NCBI RefSeq assembly: GCF_014202315.1
Contig: NZ_JACHGN010000006.1
Span: 310,001 to 374,000, forward strand
From: Thermocatellispora tengchongensis
GTDB taxonomy: Bacteria; Actinomycetota; Actinomycetes; Streptosporangiales; Streptosporangiaceae
Length of the DNA: 64,000 bases
Direction: 5' to 3'
In this document: positions 33,360 through 43,693 of the stretch, piece after piece
How positions within the stretch are numbered: position 1 is the stretch's first letter
Layout of the letters: the number at the start of each line of letters is the position of its first letter
The notes under the pieces: model-generated
Database searches by the model: none
What the model was told of the DNA's origin: nothing
The model's input: only the letters and a program-made list of their open reading frames with translations
Made by a program: the position numbers and the translations under genes

Positions 33360-34265
33360 TCACAGGGCGAGCCTGGCGTACATGGGCCCGTGGTCCGACA
33401 GGGTCACGCCCTGCTCGACGTGGCACAGCCGGACGCTGCCCCGGGGCGCGAACAGGTAGTCCAGCTTCCTGCGCAGCACACCGCCCCCGGGGATGGGCTT
33501 GGCGTGGGTCCACCGCCCCGTGCGCCGGGCGCCCCGCCGGTCGCACTCGTCGTACGCCCGGTAGGCGGACGCGATGGCCGCGTGCCCGGCCGCCGATGCC
33601 CCGCCGCCGTCGGGCGGCGTGACGTTGAGGTCGCCGCCGAACACCGCGCGGTGGCCGGGCACGGTCGCGGCGGCCATCAGCTCGCCGATCTGCCTGGTCC
33701 GGTACGGCGCGCCCGGTTGCCCGTCGTCCCCCGGAAGGCCGGAGGACAGGTGGGCGCCGCACACGTTGACCCTCAGGGCCGGGAGCACCGCGCAGACCGC
33801 GGCGCGCCGGACGTACCAGGGCGGCGAGGTCAGCGCGTGCGTCCGGAAGGCGGGCGCCGGCCCGGCCACCGCGACGGCGACGCTCTGCGCTCCCCGCGGG
33901 CCGCCGAAGCGGTCGGGATGGCACGGGTACGGCGTGCCGTCGCGCGCCGCCAGCCACGCCGAGCGGACGCTCCACTCACGCCCGGTCCGCCTCTCCAGCC
34001 AGTACTCCAGCGGCCGGTCCAGCGAGGAGCAGGACTCCTGAAGGAAGATCACGTCGGGCGCGACGCGGGCGGCGTACGCGCTGACGTGCCAGGCCACCTC
34101 GGCGGGGCTCAGGCGATACAGGGCGCACCCGGCGTTGGTGCCCGCGCAGATGTTCCAGGTCAGCACCGAGAGCGTGGCGGGTGCGGGCGTGAACGGGCGC
34201 GGCGCCGTCACCCCGGTCAGCGCCGTCACTCCCGTCAGCAGGGCCAGCGCCGCGTTCGCCAGCAT
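33360..34265 (-). CDS. Secreted endonuclease/exonuclease/phosphatase (EEP) family protein
   Basis: A 301-residue protein with an N-terminal hydrophobic segment (MLANAALALLTGVTALTGVT) likely to be a signal peptide, then the EEP fold: LSVLTWNICAG, VIFLQES with the catalytic Glu, CGAHLSSG, FGGDLNVTP, and the C-terminal LDYLFAP and SDHGPMYARL. Members cleave phosphodiester or phosphomonoester bonds with magnesium; secreted forms include DNases and sphingomyelinase-like enzymes. Two upstream ATGs (34280, 34292) are alternatives. The substrate is unknown. Confidence 0.85.
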   Translation of the reverse strand: MLANAALALLTGVTALTGVTAPRPFTPAPATLSVLTWNICAGTNAGCALYRLSPAEVAWHVSAYAARVAPDVIFLQESCSSLDRPLEYWLERRTGREWSVRSAWLAARDGTPYPCHPDRFGGPRGAQSVAVAVAGPAPAFRTHALTSPPWYVRRAAVCAVLPALRVNVCGAHLSSGLPGDDGQPGAPYRTRQIGELMAAATVPGHRAVFGGDLNVTPPDGGGASAAGHAAIASAYRAYDECDRRGARRTGRWTHAKPIPGGGVLRRKLDYLFAPRGSVRLCHVEQGVTLSDHGPMYARLAL

Positions 34266-34400
34266 GACACCACCATGCATCACATCGATCACATGCGCGA
34301 TGATCGGTGGAGAACGGCACCGGACGGCCCCCGTGACGCGGGAGGCGGGGCACTTCGGGTGCCCCGCCGGGTGCGAGCCTGTGCGAGCAGGCTCACAGGC

Positions 34401-34520
34401 TCACTCGTCGTCGCCGGCGAGGAGCCGGGCGAGGAGGCGTTCCTCCTGCTCGCTCAGGTGCTGCGCCGGCTTGTCCACCTGCTCGCAGACCATGTGGTCG
34501 TAGTTGATGTCGATGCCCAC
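34401..34520 (-). CDS. 39-residue peptide gene after the YcaO gene, candidate RiPP precursor
   Basis: A 40-codon frame starting with GTG eight bases after a perfect AGGAGG. The N-terminal half reads VGIDINYDHMVCEQVDK and the C-terminal half is a charged helix, LSEQEERLLARLLAGDDE. There is one Cys, in MVCEQ. It follows the YcaO gene on the same strand after 66 bp and is probably co-transcribed. YcaO enzymes modify backbone amides of small peptides to azolines, thioamides or amidines, so this is the obvious substrate candidate. Which half is leader and which is core is not clear. No family name is recognised. Confidence 0.65.
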   Translation of the reverse strand: MGIDINYDHMVCEQVDKPAQHLSEQEERLLARLLAGDDE

Positions 34521-34586
34521 GGAACCAACCTCCTGCCGTTCGCTGTGTTTCGTGGTCTGTGTCCGCGTTTCCGGTGGCCAGGGCGG

Positions 34587-35912
34587 TTAACTCCAGTGGG
34601 CGGCCCGATCCGGTAAGCGGGGATCTACTCGCCGGGCGCGTGCGCCGGGCAGCACGAGCATGCCGTCGGTGACGAGCATGAAGCGCTCCAGGCCGAGGAC
34701 GTGGGCGTGGACGGCGGTGATGCCGCCGGGCAGGGCGGCGGTGACGCGGTGGTAGGGCGGGTGTCCGGCCGCGGTGAGCAGGCGGGTGAGGCGGCGGAGC
34801 TGGGCGGCGGGAGGGCCCGGCGGCTCTTCGGCCGGGGGGAAGGGGATCGGGCGGGCGCGGGCGAGATGGCGGGTGAGGTCGAAGCGCCCGCAGGCGAGCA
34901 GGGCGGGATGGGCGGCCAGGCCGTCCAGCACCGCCCGCTCCCGCGCCTCCGGCCGGGCCAGGACGCCCTGGACGAACTCGGCCAGGGCCCGCCAGGCGGC
35001 GTACCTGGGCGACAGGGACGTGCCTGCGCCCCGGCGGTGGGGGTGGTGCGGGGTGGGCGGGGCGTAGGCCATGTAGGTGGGCACGCCCAGGTCGGTGGTG
35101 ATGTCGAGCAGGTGCACCGGGCCGCCCGTCAGGTGCTCGGCCCGCCGGTGCGCGCGGGCCAGGCGGGCGGGCAGCGTGGCCGGGTCCACCACCGGGGGCG
35201 CGAAGCCGCCGGGGCGCAGGAAGGCGTGCACCAGCAGCAGGGAGAACGCGTCGCGCTCGACGGCCTCGTTCAGGGCGTGCAGCAGCGCCTCCGGCTCCGT
35301 GACGCCGATGGCGGAGCCGGAGTTGGAGCTGTAGCGGGCCAGGTGCGTGTAGTCGCAGGGGTCCCCGGCCGCCGCGCGGGCCTCGGGGTCGTCGACGTAC
35401 CAGGGCGAGGACAGGAACAGCGGCAGCGGCAGCGCGGCGGCCGTGCCGCCGCGCCCGGCGGTGGGGGCGTACGGGTGGCAGGCGAGCGGGCCCAGCGCGG
35501 CGAGCAGGGGCGCGGTGGCGTCGTCCGCCAGCGGGCCGGCCGCCAGCTCGCGTCCCGGGCACAGGACGATCCGGTCGGGCCGCAGCGAGGCCGGGCCGGT
35601 CAGGTGGTGCTCCAGCGCCTCGAACAGCGCCCCCACCCGGGCCTCCTGATCGCCGCCCTTGCCCATGCCGATCCCCGCGGGCGCCGTCTCCCCGCCCGCG
35701 CCGACCAGGCGGCACGACCACGCCGTCGGCTCCACCCCGTCGCGGCGATGTGCGGTCAGCTCCGGACGCAGCCCGAGCGCGGCGAGCGCGAGGCGCGCCC
35801 GCCGCTCCGCCTCCTCCAGCGGCACCACCCGCTCCACGCCGCGGCTCGCGGCTCCTCCCACCTGCGGCTCCACCACGCATCTGTACCGCCGGCGGGCGTC
35901 GGCGCTAACCAC
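34587..35912 (-). CDS. Stand-alone YcaO-domain protein
   Basis: A protein of up to 441 residues with the ATP-binding YcaO fold: GMGKGGDQEARVGALFEALE (first ATP/Mg motif), NSGSAIGVTEPEALLHALNE then AVERDAF (second motif), VPTYMAYAP, and SLSPRYAAWRALAEFVQ (third motif). YcaO enzymes activate peptide amides with ATP. No E1-like partner, dehydrogenase or TfuA lies nearby, and the C-terminus lacks the Pro-rich tail of azoline-forming cyclodehydratases, which fits amidine- or thioamide-type YcaOs as well as divergent ones. The GTG at 35912 has no ribosome binding site, so the start may be further in. The downstream 39-codon gene is the likely substrate. Confidence 0.85.
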   Translation of the reverse strand: MVSADARRRYRCVVEPQVGGAASRGVERVVPLEEAERRARLALAALGLRPELTAHRRDGVEPTAWSCRLVGAGGETAPAGIGMGKGGDQEARVGALFEALEHHLTGPASLRPDRIVLCPGRELAAGPLADDATAPLLAALGPLACHPYAPTAGRGGTAAALPLPLFLSSPWYVDDPEARAAAGDPCDYTHLARYSSNSGSAIGVTEPEALLHALNEAVERDAFSLLLVHAFLRPGGFAPPVVDPATLPARLARAHRRAEHLTGGPVHLLDITTDLGVPTYMAYAPPTPHHPHRRGAGTSLSPRYAAWRALAEFVQGVLARPEARERAVLDGLAAHPALLACGRFDLTRHLARARPIPFPPAEEPPGPPAAQLRRLTRLLTAAGHPPYHRVTAALPGGITAVHAHVLGLERFMLVTDGMLVLPGARARRVDPRLPDRAAHWS

Positions 35913-35946
35913 GGCGGCGGCACCGATCGGGCCAGAGAGGATCTAC

Positions 35947-36369
35947 CTAGCCCAGGATCGCGTAGACGGTCGTCGCGTGCGCGGCCGGCTCGCCGGCGCC
36001 GTCGGCGGTCATCGTGACCTCGGTGAAGGCGAGGGTGCGGCCGAGCTTGGTGACGCGGGCGGCCACCAGGACGTCGCTGCCCGCGATCGGGCGCTGGAAG
36101 CTGGTGGACTGCTGCACCGTCGTCATCGGCCCGAAGCCGCCCTTGGCGGAGGAGATGGCGATGACCGTGGCGGTGTCGGCGGCGGCCATCAGCGCCTGCC
36201 CCGACATGCCGCCGCCCTCGCGGGCGAGCCTGCCGGACCAGGGCAGCCGCAGCGTGGCGTGGCGCGGCCCCAGCTCCTCCACGCGCAGGCCGAGGTCGAG
36301 CACCCAGGGGGCGAAGTTGTCGCGCAGGATCGCGTCGCCGTCGGCGGGTTGAAGTGACACGCGGGCCAT
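35947..36369 (-). CDS. PaaI-type hotdog-fold thioesterase
   Basis: A 140-residue hotdog-fold protein. Family features are LRLPWSGRLAREGGGMSGQALMAAADTA split over the first half, with the catalytic-type GGGMSGQALM on the central helix, and TTVQQSTSFQRPI. PaaI-like enzymes hydrolyse acyl-CoA or similar thioesters. I use the ATG at 36369; an ATG at 36387 would add six residues. It is divergent from the P450 with only about 16 bp between the start codons, so promoters must overlap coding sequence. Its stop is 34 bp upstream of the YcaO start, so the two may share a transcript. Confidence 0.82.
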   Translation of the reverse strand: MARVSLQPADGDAILRDNFAPWVLDLGLRVEELGPRHATLRLPWSGRLAREGGGMSGQALMAAADTATVIAISSAKGGFGPMTTVQQSTSFQRPIAGSDVLVAARVTKLGRTLAFTEVTMTADGAGEPAAHATTVYAILG

Positions 36370-36385
36370 GATGCACCATGGAGGC

Positions 36386-37675
36386 ATGCCTGAGGAGGTC
36401 TTTCTCCCCGCCGCGTACGCCTCCGGCGTGCCGTACGACACCTTCCGCAGGCTGCGCGAGACCGATCCGGTGTGCTGGGTGGACGAACCCGCGGTGGGGC
36501 CGTGGCCGGCGGGGCCCGGCTACTGGGCGGTGTTCCGGCACGCCGACGTCAAGCAGGTGCTCCGCTCGCCCGAGGTGTTCTCCTCCAACCTCGGCGCGAC
36601 GCAGATCCGCGACCCCGACACCCCGCAGGACCTGGCGTTCGTGCGGGCGATGATGCTCAACCAGGACCCTCCCGGCCACACCCGGCTGCGCCGCATCGTG
36701 GCCGCCGCGTTCACGCCCCGCGCGGTGCGGGCGCTGGAGGCCGCCATCGCGAGACGCGCCCGCGCCCTGGTCGCCGAGGCCGCCGCCCGCGGCGAGGCCG
36801 ACTTCGTCGAGGTCGCCGCGGACCTGCCGGTGTGGACCCTGGCCCAGGTGATGGGGGTGCCCGAGGAGGACCGGCGCCTGCTGTACGACTGGGCCTCACG
36901 GGTGATCGGCTACCAGGACGCCGAGTACGCGGGCCTGTCCACCGCCGACCTGGCCTCGCTGAGCCCGCTGGGGCGTACGGCGTGCGCCCTCAGGCCCGGC
37001 ACGCCGCTGCGGCCCGACGGCAGGCCGATGAACCCCAGGTCGCGGGCCGCGCTCGCCGACATGTTCGCCTACGCGCACGGCCTGGCCGAGGCGAAGCGGG
37101 CCGAGCCGGGGGAGGACGTGATGTCCCGGATGCTGGCCGGCGGCCTGACCGGCCCGGAGTTCGAGAACATGTTCTTCCTGTTCGCGGTGGCCGGGAACGA
37201 GACGCTGCGCAACGGCATACCGGGCGGCCTGCTGACCCTGCTGGACCACCCCGGCCAGTTCGAGCTGCTGCGGTCCCGGCCCGAGCTGCTGGGCCCGGCG
37301 ATCGAGGAGATGCTGAGGTTCTGGCCGCCGGTGATGAACTTCCGGCGCACCGCCACGCGCGACGTCGAGCTGGGCGGGCGGATCATCCGCGCCGGGCAGA
37401 AGGTCGTGGTGTACCACGCCTCCGCGAACCGCGACCCGGCCGTCTTCCCCGACCCCGACCGCTTCGACATCACCCGCGCCCCGAACGACCACGTCAGCTT
37501 CGGCTTCGGCCCGCACGTCTGCCTGGGCGCCCACCTGGCCAGGACCCAGATGCGCGCGATCTTCACCGAGCTCCTCGGCCTGGAGATCGAGCGGGCCGGC
37601 GCGCCGGTGCGGCTGGCCTCCAACTTCCAGAACGGCCTGAAGCACCTTCCGGTACGCCTCGCGCCCCGCCCCTGA
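36386..37675 (+). CDS. Cytochrome P450
   Basis: A 429-residue bacterial P450 with the I-helix AGNETLRNGI (acid-alcohol pair Glu-Thr present), the K-helix EEMLRFW (ExxR), the NRDPAVFPDPDRFDI meander and the haem loop FGFGPHVCLGAHLAR with Cys379. The NETLRN-type I-helix and HVSFGFGPHVCLGAHLAR are reminiscent of steroid- and lipid-oxidising groups such as CYP125/142, but the substrate is not certain. It needs a ferredoxin and reductase, and none is adjacent. The start could also be ATG 36368; MPEEVFLPAAYASG is the usual P450 entry. Confidence 0.92.
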   Translation: MPEEVFLPAAYASGVPYDTFRRLRETDPVCWVDEPAVGPWPAGPGYWAVFRHADVKQVLRSPEVFSSNLGATQIRDPDTPQDLAFVRAMMLNQDPPGHTRLRRIVAAAFTPRAVRALEAAIARRARALVAEAAARGEADFVEVAADLPVWTLAQVMGVPEEDRRLLYDWASRVIGYQDAEYAGLSTADLASLSPLGRTACALRPGTPLRPDGRPMNPRSRAALADMFAYAHGLAEAKRAEPGEDVMSRMLAGGLTGPEFENMFFLFAVAGNETLRNGIPGGLLTLLDHPGQFELLRSRPELLGPAIEEMLRFWPPVMNFRRTATRDVELGGRIIRAGQKVVVYHASANRDPAVFPDPDRFDITRAPNDHVSFGFGPHVCLGAHLARTQMRAIFTELLGLEIERAGAPVRLASNFQNGLKHLPVRLAPRP

Positions 37676-37682
37676 CCGGGCC

Positions 37683-38690
37683 TCAGTGCGGAGTGCGGTC
37701 GCGCTGGAAGGTGGCGTACAGCCACCACAGCGACGGCAGCAGCAGGACCGCGCCCACCGCCAGCGCGCCCAGGGTGGCCGCCAGCACGCTGCCGGTGGCG
37801 GCCGCCTCGCGCACCGTCACGCCGGGGAGCAGCTCCGGGTACTGCCCCACGCCCCACCCCCACAGCAGGCCGGTGACGGCCAGCGCCGCGGTGACCCGCA
37901 CGGCGAGGTAGGCCCGCCGCCACAGCAGCACCAGCGACGCCAGCCCGGCTCCGACGGACAGCACCAGCAGCGGCAGCGCCCGCCCCGCGGTGAGCTCGGC
38001 GAACAGCACCGGCGCGTCGGCGCGCAGCACCAGCAGCCCGGCGGCCGACAGCACGCCCACCACCAGGCCGCAGGCCAGGGCGCGGGCCCGGAAGTAGCCG
38101 GCCAGGCCGTCCTCGCCGGCGCGCTGGGCGTCGCGGGTGAGGTACACCGCGGCGAGGTAGGCGGCGGTCCCGACCGCGAGCGCCCCGGCCAGCAGGGAGG
38201 TCGGGTTGACCCAGCTCGTGACCAGCTCGCCCCGGGCGATGCCCGGCGGGACCCGGCGCGAGGCGAGCGCGCCTGCCACGGTGCCCAGGAAGAACGGGGT
38301 GGCGACCGAGGAGAAGGCGAAGGCCGCGCCGAACAGCCGCCGCTGCCACAGCTCCGTGGACGCCTTGCGGAAGGCGAAGGCCGAGCCGCGGGCGATGATG
38401 CCCAGCGCCGCCAGGGTGAGCGGGATGTACAGGGTGGAGGCGACCGCCGCGAACACCGAGGGGATGCCGGTCCACATCACGACCACCACGAAGATCAGCC
38501 AGACGTGGTTGGCCTCCCACACCGGTCCGATGGAGTGCTCGATGAGGTCGCGGGCGCGATGGCCCGTCCGGGCGCCGCCCGCCAGCAGGTCCCACACGCC
38601 GCCGCCGAAGTCGGCGCCGCCGAACAGGACGTACGCGGTCAGGCCCAGCCACATGACCGCGAGCGTGATCTCCGGCAGCGGCACGGTCAC
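37683..38690 (-). CDS. cydB: Cytochrome bd-type quinol oxidase subunit II
   Basis: A 335-residue membrane protein with about nine helices and the CydB pattern: LFGGADFGGGVWDLLAGG near the start, IGPVWEANHVWLIFVVVV, and late helices with LLWGWGVGQYPELLPG. Subunit II supports subunit I in quinol oxidation with oxygen reduction at the cytoplasmic membrane. Its GTG start overlaps the cydA stop by four bases. No cydDC haem/thiol exporter genes follow; the P450 is convergent seven bases away. Confidence 0.93.
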   Translation of the reverse strand: MTVPLPEITLAVMWLGLTAYVLFGGADFGGGVWDLLAGGARTGHRARDLIEHSIGPVWEANHVWLIFVVVVMWTGIPSVFAAVASTLYIPLTLAALGIIARGSAFAFRKASTELWQRRLFGAAFAFSSVATPFFLGTVAGALASRRVPPGIARGELVTSWVNPTSLLAGALAVGTAAYLAAVYLTRDAQRAGEDGLAGYFRARALACGLVVGVLSAAGLLVLRADAPVLFAELTAGRALPLLVLSVGAGLASLVLLWRRAYLAVRVTAALAVTGLLWGWGVGQYPELLPGVTVREAAATGSVLAATLGALAVGAVLLLPSLWWLYATFQRDRTPH

Positions 38691-40066
38691 ACGACCTCGT
38701 AGCCGGACACGTCACGCTCCTGCGGCGCGATCGGGACGGGTTTGTCGCGCACCATGCGGCGCAGGACGTACACGGTCGCGACGGTCAGCACGACGTACAC
38801 CAGGGTGACCAGCGCGAACCCGTACACCAGGCCGGGCGCGGGGTTGACCGCCTCTGCGGTGCGCATGCGGCCGTAGACGATCCACGGCTGGCGCCCCACC
38901 TCGGTGACGACCCAGCCGGCCTCCATCGCCAGCACCGCGGCGACCCCCGAGACGGCCGTGGCGCGCAGGAACCACGACGAACGCGTCGGGTCGCGCCGCC
39001 GTCGCCGGCTCACCGCCGCCCACGCGGACAGGGCCAGCAGCGCGAGACCCAGGCCCACCATGATCTGGAACGCCCAGTGCACGGGGTTGATCGGCGGCCG
39101 GTCGGCGGGCGGGACCTCCGACAGCCCGGTGATCTCCGCGTTCGGGTCCCAGTGGGCCAGCAGCGACAGCCCGTAGGGGATCTCAAGCGCGTAGCGCAGC
39201 TCCCCGTCCACCACGACCCCGCCCAGGTGCAGCGGCACGCCGCGGCGCGTCTCCAGCACCGCCTCCATGGCGGCGAGCTTGACCGGCTGGTTGTCGGCCA
39301 CGAAGTGGGCCGCCCAGTCGCCCACGCCGACCTGCACCGGCGTGACGATCGCCGCGACCGTGAACGGCAGCAGCAGGCCCAGGCGGTGGTAGCGGCCCCG
39401 CGACCCGCGCAGCATGGCGACGGCGTATACGCTCGCCATGCCGAACCCGGCCACCATGAAGGCGGCCAGGATCATGTGCACGGTCTGCGGCGGGGTCGCC
39501 GGGTTGAACATCGCCGCCCACGGGGCGACCTCGGTGATCCGGCCCCCGTCCAGCCGGAACCCCGTGGGCTGCTGCATCCAGGCGTTGGCGGCGACGACGA
39601 AGAAGGCGCTGACCACCCCCGCCACCACGATCGGGACGCCCGCCAGCAGGTGCGCCCGCGGCGAGAGCCGGTCCCAGGCGTACAGGTAGATGCCCAGGAA
39701 GATCGCCTCGATGAAGAACGCGATGCCCTCCATCGCGAACGGCAGGCCGATCACCTCGCCGTAGGTGCCCATCAGCCCCGGCCACAGCAGCCCCATCTCG
39801 AAGGACAGGATCGTGCCGGAGACCGCGCCCACGGCGAACAGCACCCCCATCGTCCTGGCCCAGCGCCGGGCGAGCAGCCGGTAGTGGACGTCCCCGGTGC
39901 GCAGCCCGCGCCACTCGGCGAGCAGCGTGATCGCCGGCATGCCGACGCCGAAGCAGGCCAGCACGATGTGCCAGCCCAGCGACAACGCCATCTGCGCCCG
40001 CGCGGCGACCAGATCGGCGTCCGTCGCGGCGCCCTGCGCCACGGCGGTCAGCACCCCAAGGACCAT
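38687..40066 (-). CDS. cydA: Cytochrome bd-type quinol oxidase subunit I
   Basis: A 459-residue protein with about nine helices. Haem-ligand candidates are His33 in LGWHIVLACFGVGMPA, the His in TVHMILAAFMVAGFG, and the Met in VLAMEAGWVVTEVGRQPW. The Q loop begins GVGDWAAHFVADNQPVKLAA and is short, as in cyanide-insensitive (CioA-like) bd oxidases. It reduces oxygen with menaquinol at low oxygen or under stress without proton pumping. I chose the ATG at 40066, just after GGGGTGGGG. No Rex-type operator was found upstream. Confidence 0.93.
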   Translation of the reverse strand: MVLGVLTAVAQGAATDADLVAARAQMALSLGWHIVLACFGVGMPAITLLAEWRGLRTGDVHYRLLARRWARTMGVLFAVGAVSGTILSFEMGLLWPGLMGTYGEVIGLPFAMEGIAFFIEAIFLGIYLYAWDRLSPRAHLLAGVPIVVAGVVSAFFVVAANAWMQQPTGFRLDGGRITEVAPWAAMFNPATPPQTVHMILAAFMVAGFGMASVYAVAMLRGSRGRYHRLGLLLPFTVAAIVTPVQVGVGDWAAHFVADNQPVKLAAMEAVLETRRGVPLHLGGVVVDGELRYALEIPYGLSLLAHWDPNAEITGLSEVPPADRPPINPVHWAFQIMVGLGLALLALSAWAAVSRRRRRDPTRSSWFLRATAVSGVAAVLAMEAGWVVTEVGRQPWIVYGRMRTAEAVNPAPGLVYGFALVTLVYVVLTVATVYVLRRMVRDKPVPIAPQERDVSGYEVV

Positions 40067-40090
40067 CCCCACCCCCACGACTCCGCCCAC

Positions 40091-40679
40091 GCGCCATGCC
40101 CGTCCCAGACCTCCCCCCTGCGGCCACTCCCGCCCCCCAAGAGACGGAAGATCCTCCTCGATCCGGGTCGCGATCTACCCGGCGGGTCGGGTAAGGCTCC
40201 CAACGGAGCCGGGAAGGACAACGGGTCATGGTGCCCGTGCTGCGGACCCGGCCGGTCCCACACCGGCCCGGACGGCCCGGACGGCGGCCCGCACTGGCCC
40301 GGACGGCCGGGACGGCCGGGACCGGGCGGCGCGGGCACGCGGCGCCGCGCTGCCTCGGTGCCCTGCCTCAGTGCGCTGCCCGCGCAGGTCGCGCACCGTG
40401 CCAGCACGCGCCGCCGGTGCAGCGCGGCCCAGGTCCCCGGGCCGCTCCGCATCCCGGCCTGCTCGACCACCAGCCTGTGGGGCAGGCGCACCAGGCCCTC
40501 CCGGTGGCACTCCGGCCCGCCGCCCGTACGCTCCGAGCGGCGCGCTCCCGATCCCACAGCTCGGCACCCGCCCGCGCCACCCCCGCCCGGCGCAGCACCT
40601 CGCCCAGTGCCTCCCGCTCGCGGCCCCTGCGATCACACTCTCCGCGGCACCTACCCCCCAGTCCCGCGCCGGCCCGCAC
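40091..40679. other. Gene-free stretch of about 590 bp
   Basis: Several open frames cross this interval on both strands, but they are Arg/Pro/Gly/Ala-rich, overlap each other, and show no family motif or ribosome binding site. The cydA promoter should lie at its left end. A minus-strand frame with LVRLPHRLVVEQAGMRSGPG looks slightly more protein-like and might be gene debris. I see no repeat or RNA element. Confidence 0.5.
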
Positions 40680-40910
40680 TCACGGCCGCGATGCCCGCGC
40701 CATCGTCTCGCGCAGGCTCTTGGGCCGCATGTCGGTCCAGTTCCGCTCGACGTACTCCAGGCACTCCCGCCGCCCGGCCCCGCCCTCCCCGAACGCGACC
40801 CGCCACCCTTGCGGCACCTCCTTGAACGCCGGCCACAAGGAGTACTGCTCCTCGTCGTTCACCAGCACGTAGAAGGCACCGTCCTCGTCATCGAACGGGT
40901 TGGTGGACAC
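40680..40910 (-). CDS. mbtH: MbtH-like protein, orphan
   Basis: A 76-residue MbtH-domain protein: [20 protein letters not shown], then the signature [21 protein letters not shown] and [13 protein letters not shown] with the conserved Trp and Pro residues. MbtH proteins bind and activate adenylation domains of non-ribosomal peptide synthetases. The GTG start follows GAGGAGG with five bases. No NRPS or siderophore gene is in the window, so it is an orphan that may serve synthetases elsewhere. An iron box lies 47 bp upstream, so iron limitation should switch it on. Confidence 0.93.
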   Translation of the reverse strand: MSTNPFDDEDGAFYVLVNDEEQYSLWPAFKEVPQGWRVAFGEGGAGRRECLEYVERNWTDMRPKSLRETMARASRP

Positions 40911-40956
40911 CCCGACCTCCTCGCATACGCCCATTTCCGGATAGATCGGAGTCTAC

Positions 40957-40975
40957 TTAGGGTAGGCTAACCATA
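40957..40975 (-). promoter_or_regulatory. IdeR/DmdR1-type iron box
   Basis: TTAGGGTAGGCTAACCATA agrees at 16 of 19 positions with TTAGGTTAGGCTAACCTAA, the iron-box pattern of actinobacterial IdeR/DmdR1 repressors. It lies in the promoter region of the minus-strand mbtH gene, which predicts repression when iron is plentiful. The GH15 gene to the right ends here rather than starts, so mbtH is the only candidate target. Confidence 0.75.
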
Positions 40976-41016
40976 CTAGAGGGGGTCGGTGTCGAAGATC
41001 GCGGCTTGTGGGGTGG

Positions 41017-42846
<1,830 letters not shown>

Positions 42847-42928
42847 GGCGGCGGCCTTCCTGCCTCGTTCGGCACACGTGCTCGCCTCCAGGGTAGACAT
42901 CCCCTGACCAGGGGGTTCGCCGGCGGGG

Positions 42929-43693
42929 TCACTCGCGGAAGCGGGTCGTGCTCCAGCCGCCGCACACGGGGAGCGTCACGCCGGTGATGAAGGAGGCGTC
43001 GTCGGAGGCCAGGAAGAGGAAGGCGGAGGCGATGTCGCCGGGGGTGCCGACGCGGGGCAGCGGGCGGGCGCGGGTGACGGTCTCGTCGAAGACGTGGTCG
43101 CGGATCCTCGCCTCGGTGGCCGGGGTGCGCACCAGGCCGGGGGCGACCGCGTTCACCCTGATGCCGCGCCTGCCATAGTCGGCGGCGAGCTGGCGGGTCA
43201 GCCCGCTCACCGCGGCCTTGGCCGCGCTGTACGGCGCGCTGCCGCGCATCCCGGTCAGCGCCACCGCCGAGGAGGTGTTGACGATGGCGCCGCCGCGTTC
43301 GCCGAACGCCGCCACGGCCTCGCGGCACATGCGGAACGTCACGCCCAGGTTGAGGTCCACGTACCGGTCGTAGTCGTCGTCGGAGGTGGCGTCGATGGAC
43401 CGGTCGCCGGCCACGCCGGCGATGTTGGCCAGCGCGCCGGGCGGGCCGAAGACGCGGGAGCACTCGGCGAACACCTCCGCCGCCGACCCTCGGCCGGCCA
43501 GGTCGGCCGCGTACGGCGTGAGGGTGAGCCCGTCCCGCCCGGCCTCCTCGGCGAGCGTGGCGAGCCCCGCCTCGTCGCGGTCCACGCCGAGCACGCGGGC
43601 GCCCTCGCGGGCGAACAGCAGGGCGGTGGCGCGGCCGATGCCGGAGGCGGCGCCCGTGACGACGGCGGTCTTGCCGCCGAGCCGCCCGCTCAC
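42929..43693 (-). CDS. Short-chain dehydrogenase/reductase
   Basis: A 254-residue classical SDR: cofactor motif TGAASGIG (13-20), NIAGVAG region (90-96), catalytic Ser141 region NTSSAVA, Tyr155 and Lys159 in YSAAK, and PGLVRTPATE after it. It oxidises or reduces an alcohol/ketone with NAD(P). Its GTG overlaps the stop of the amidohydrolase by four bases, making it the third gene of the ridA-amidohydrolase-SDR operon. Asp37 or Asp39 after the second strand suggests NAD preference. The substrate is probably a pathway intermediate of the catabolic region. Confidence 0.92.
   Translation of the reverse strand: MSGRLGGKTAVVTGAASGIGRATALLFAREGARVLGVDRDEAGLATLAEEAGRDGLTLTPYAADLAGRGSAAEVFAECSRVFGPPGALANIAGVAGDRSIDATSDDDYDRYVDLNLGVTFRMCREAVAAFGERGGAIVNTSSAVALTGMRGSAPYSAAKAAVSGLTRQLAADYGRRGIRVNAVAPGLVRTPATEARIRDHVFDETVTRARPLPRVGTPGDIASAFLFLASDDASFITGVTLPVCGGWSTTRFRE

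Noticed and set aside
40226-40679. One or two protein-coding genes between cydA and mbtH
   Set aside because: Frames on several strands overlap, are Arg/Pro/Gly-rich and show no family motif or convincing ribosome binding site.
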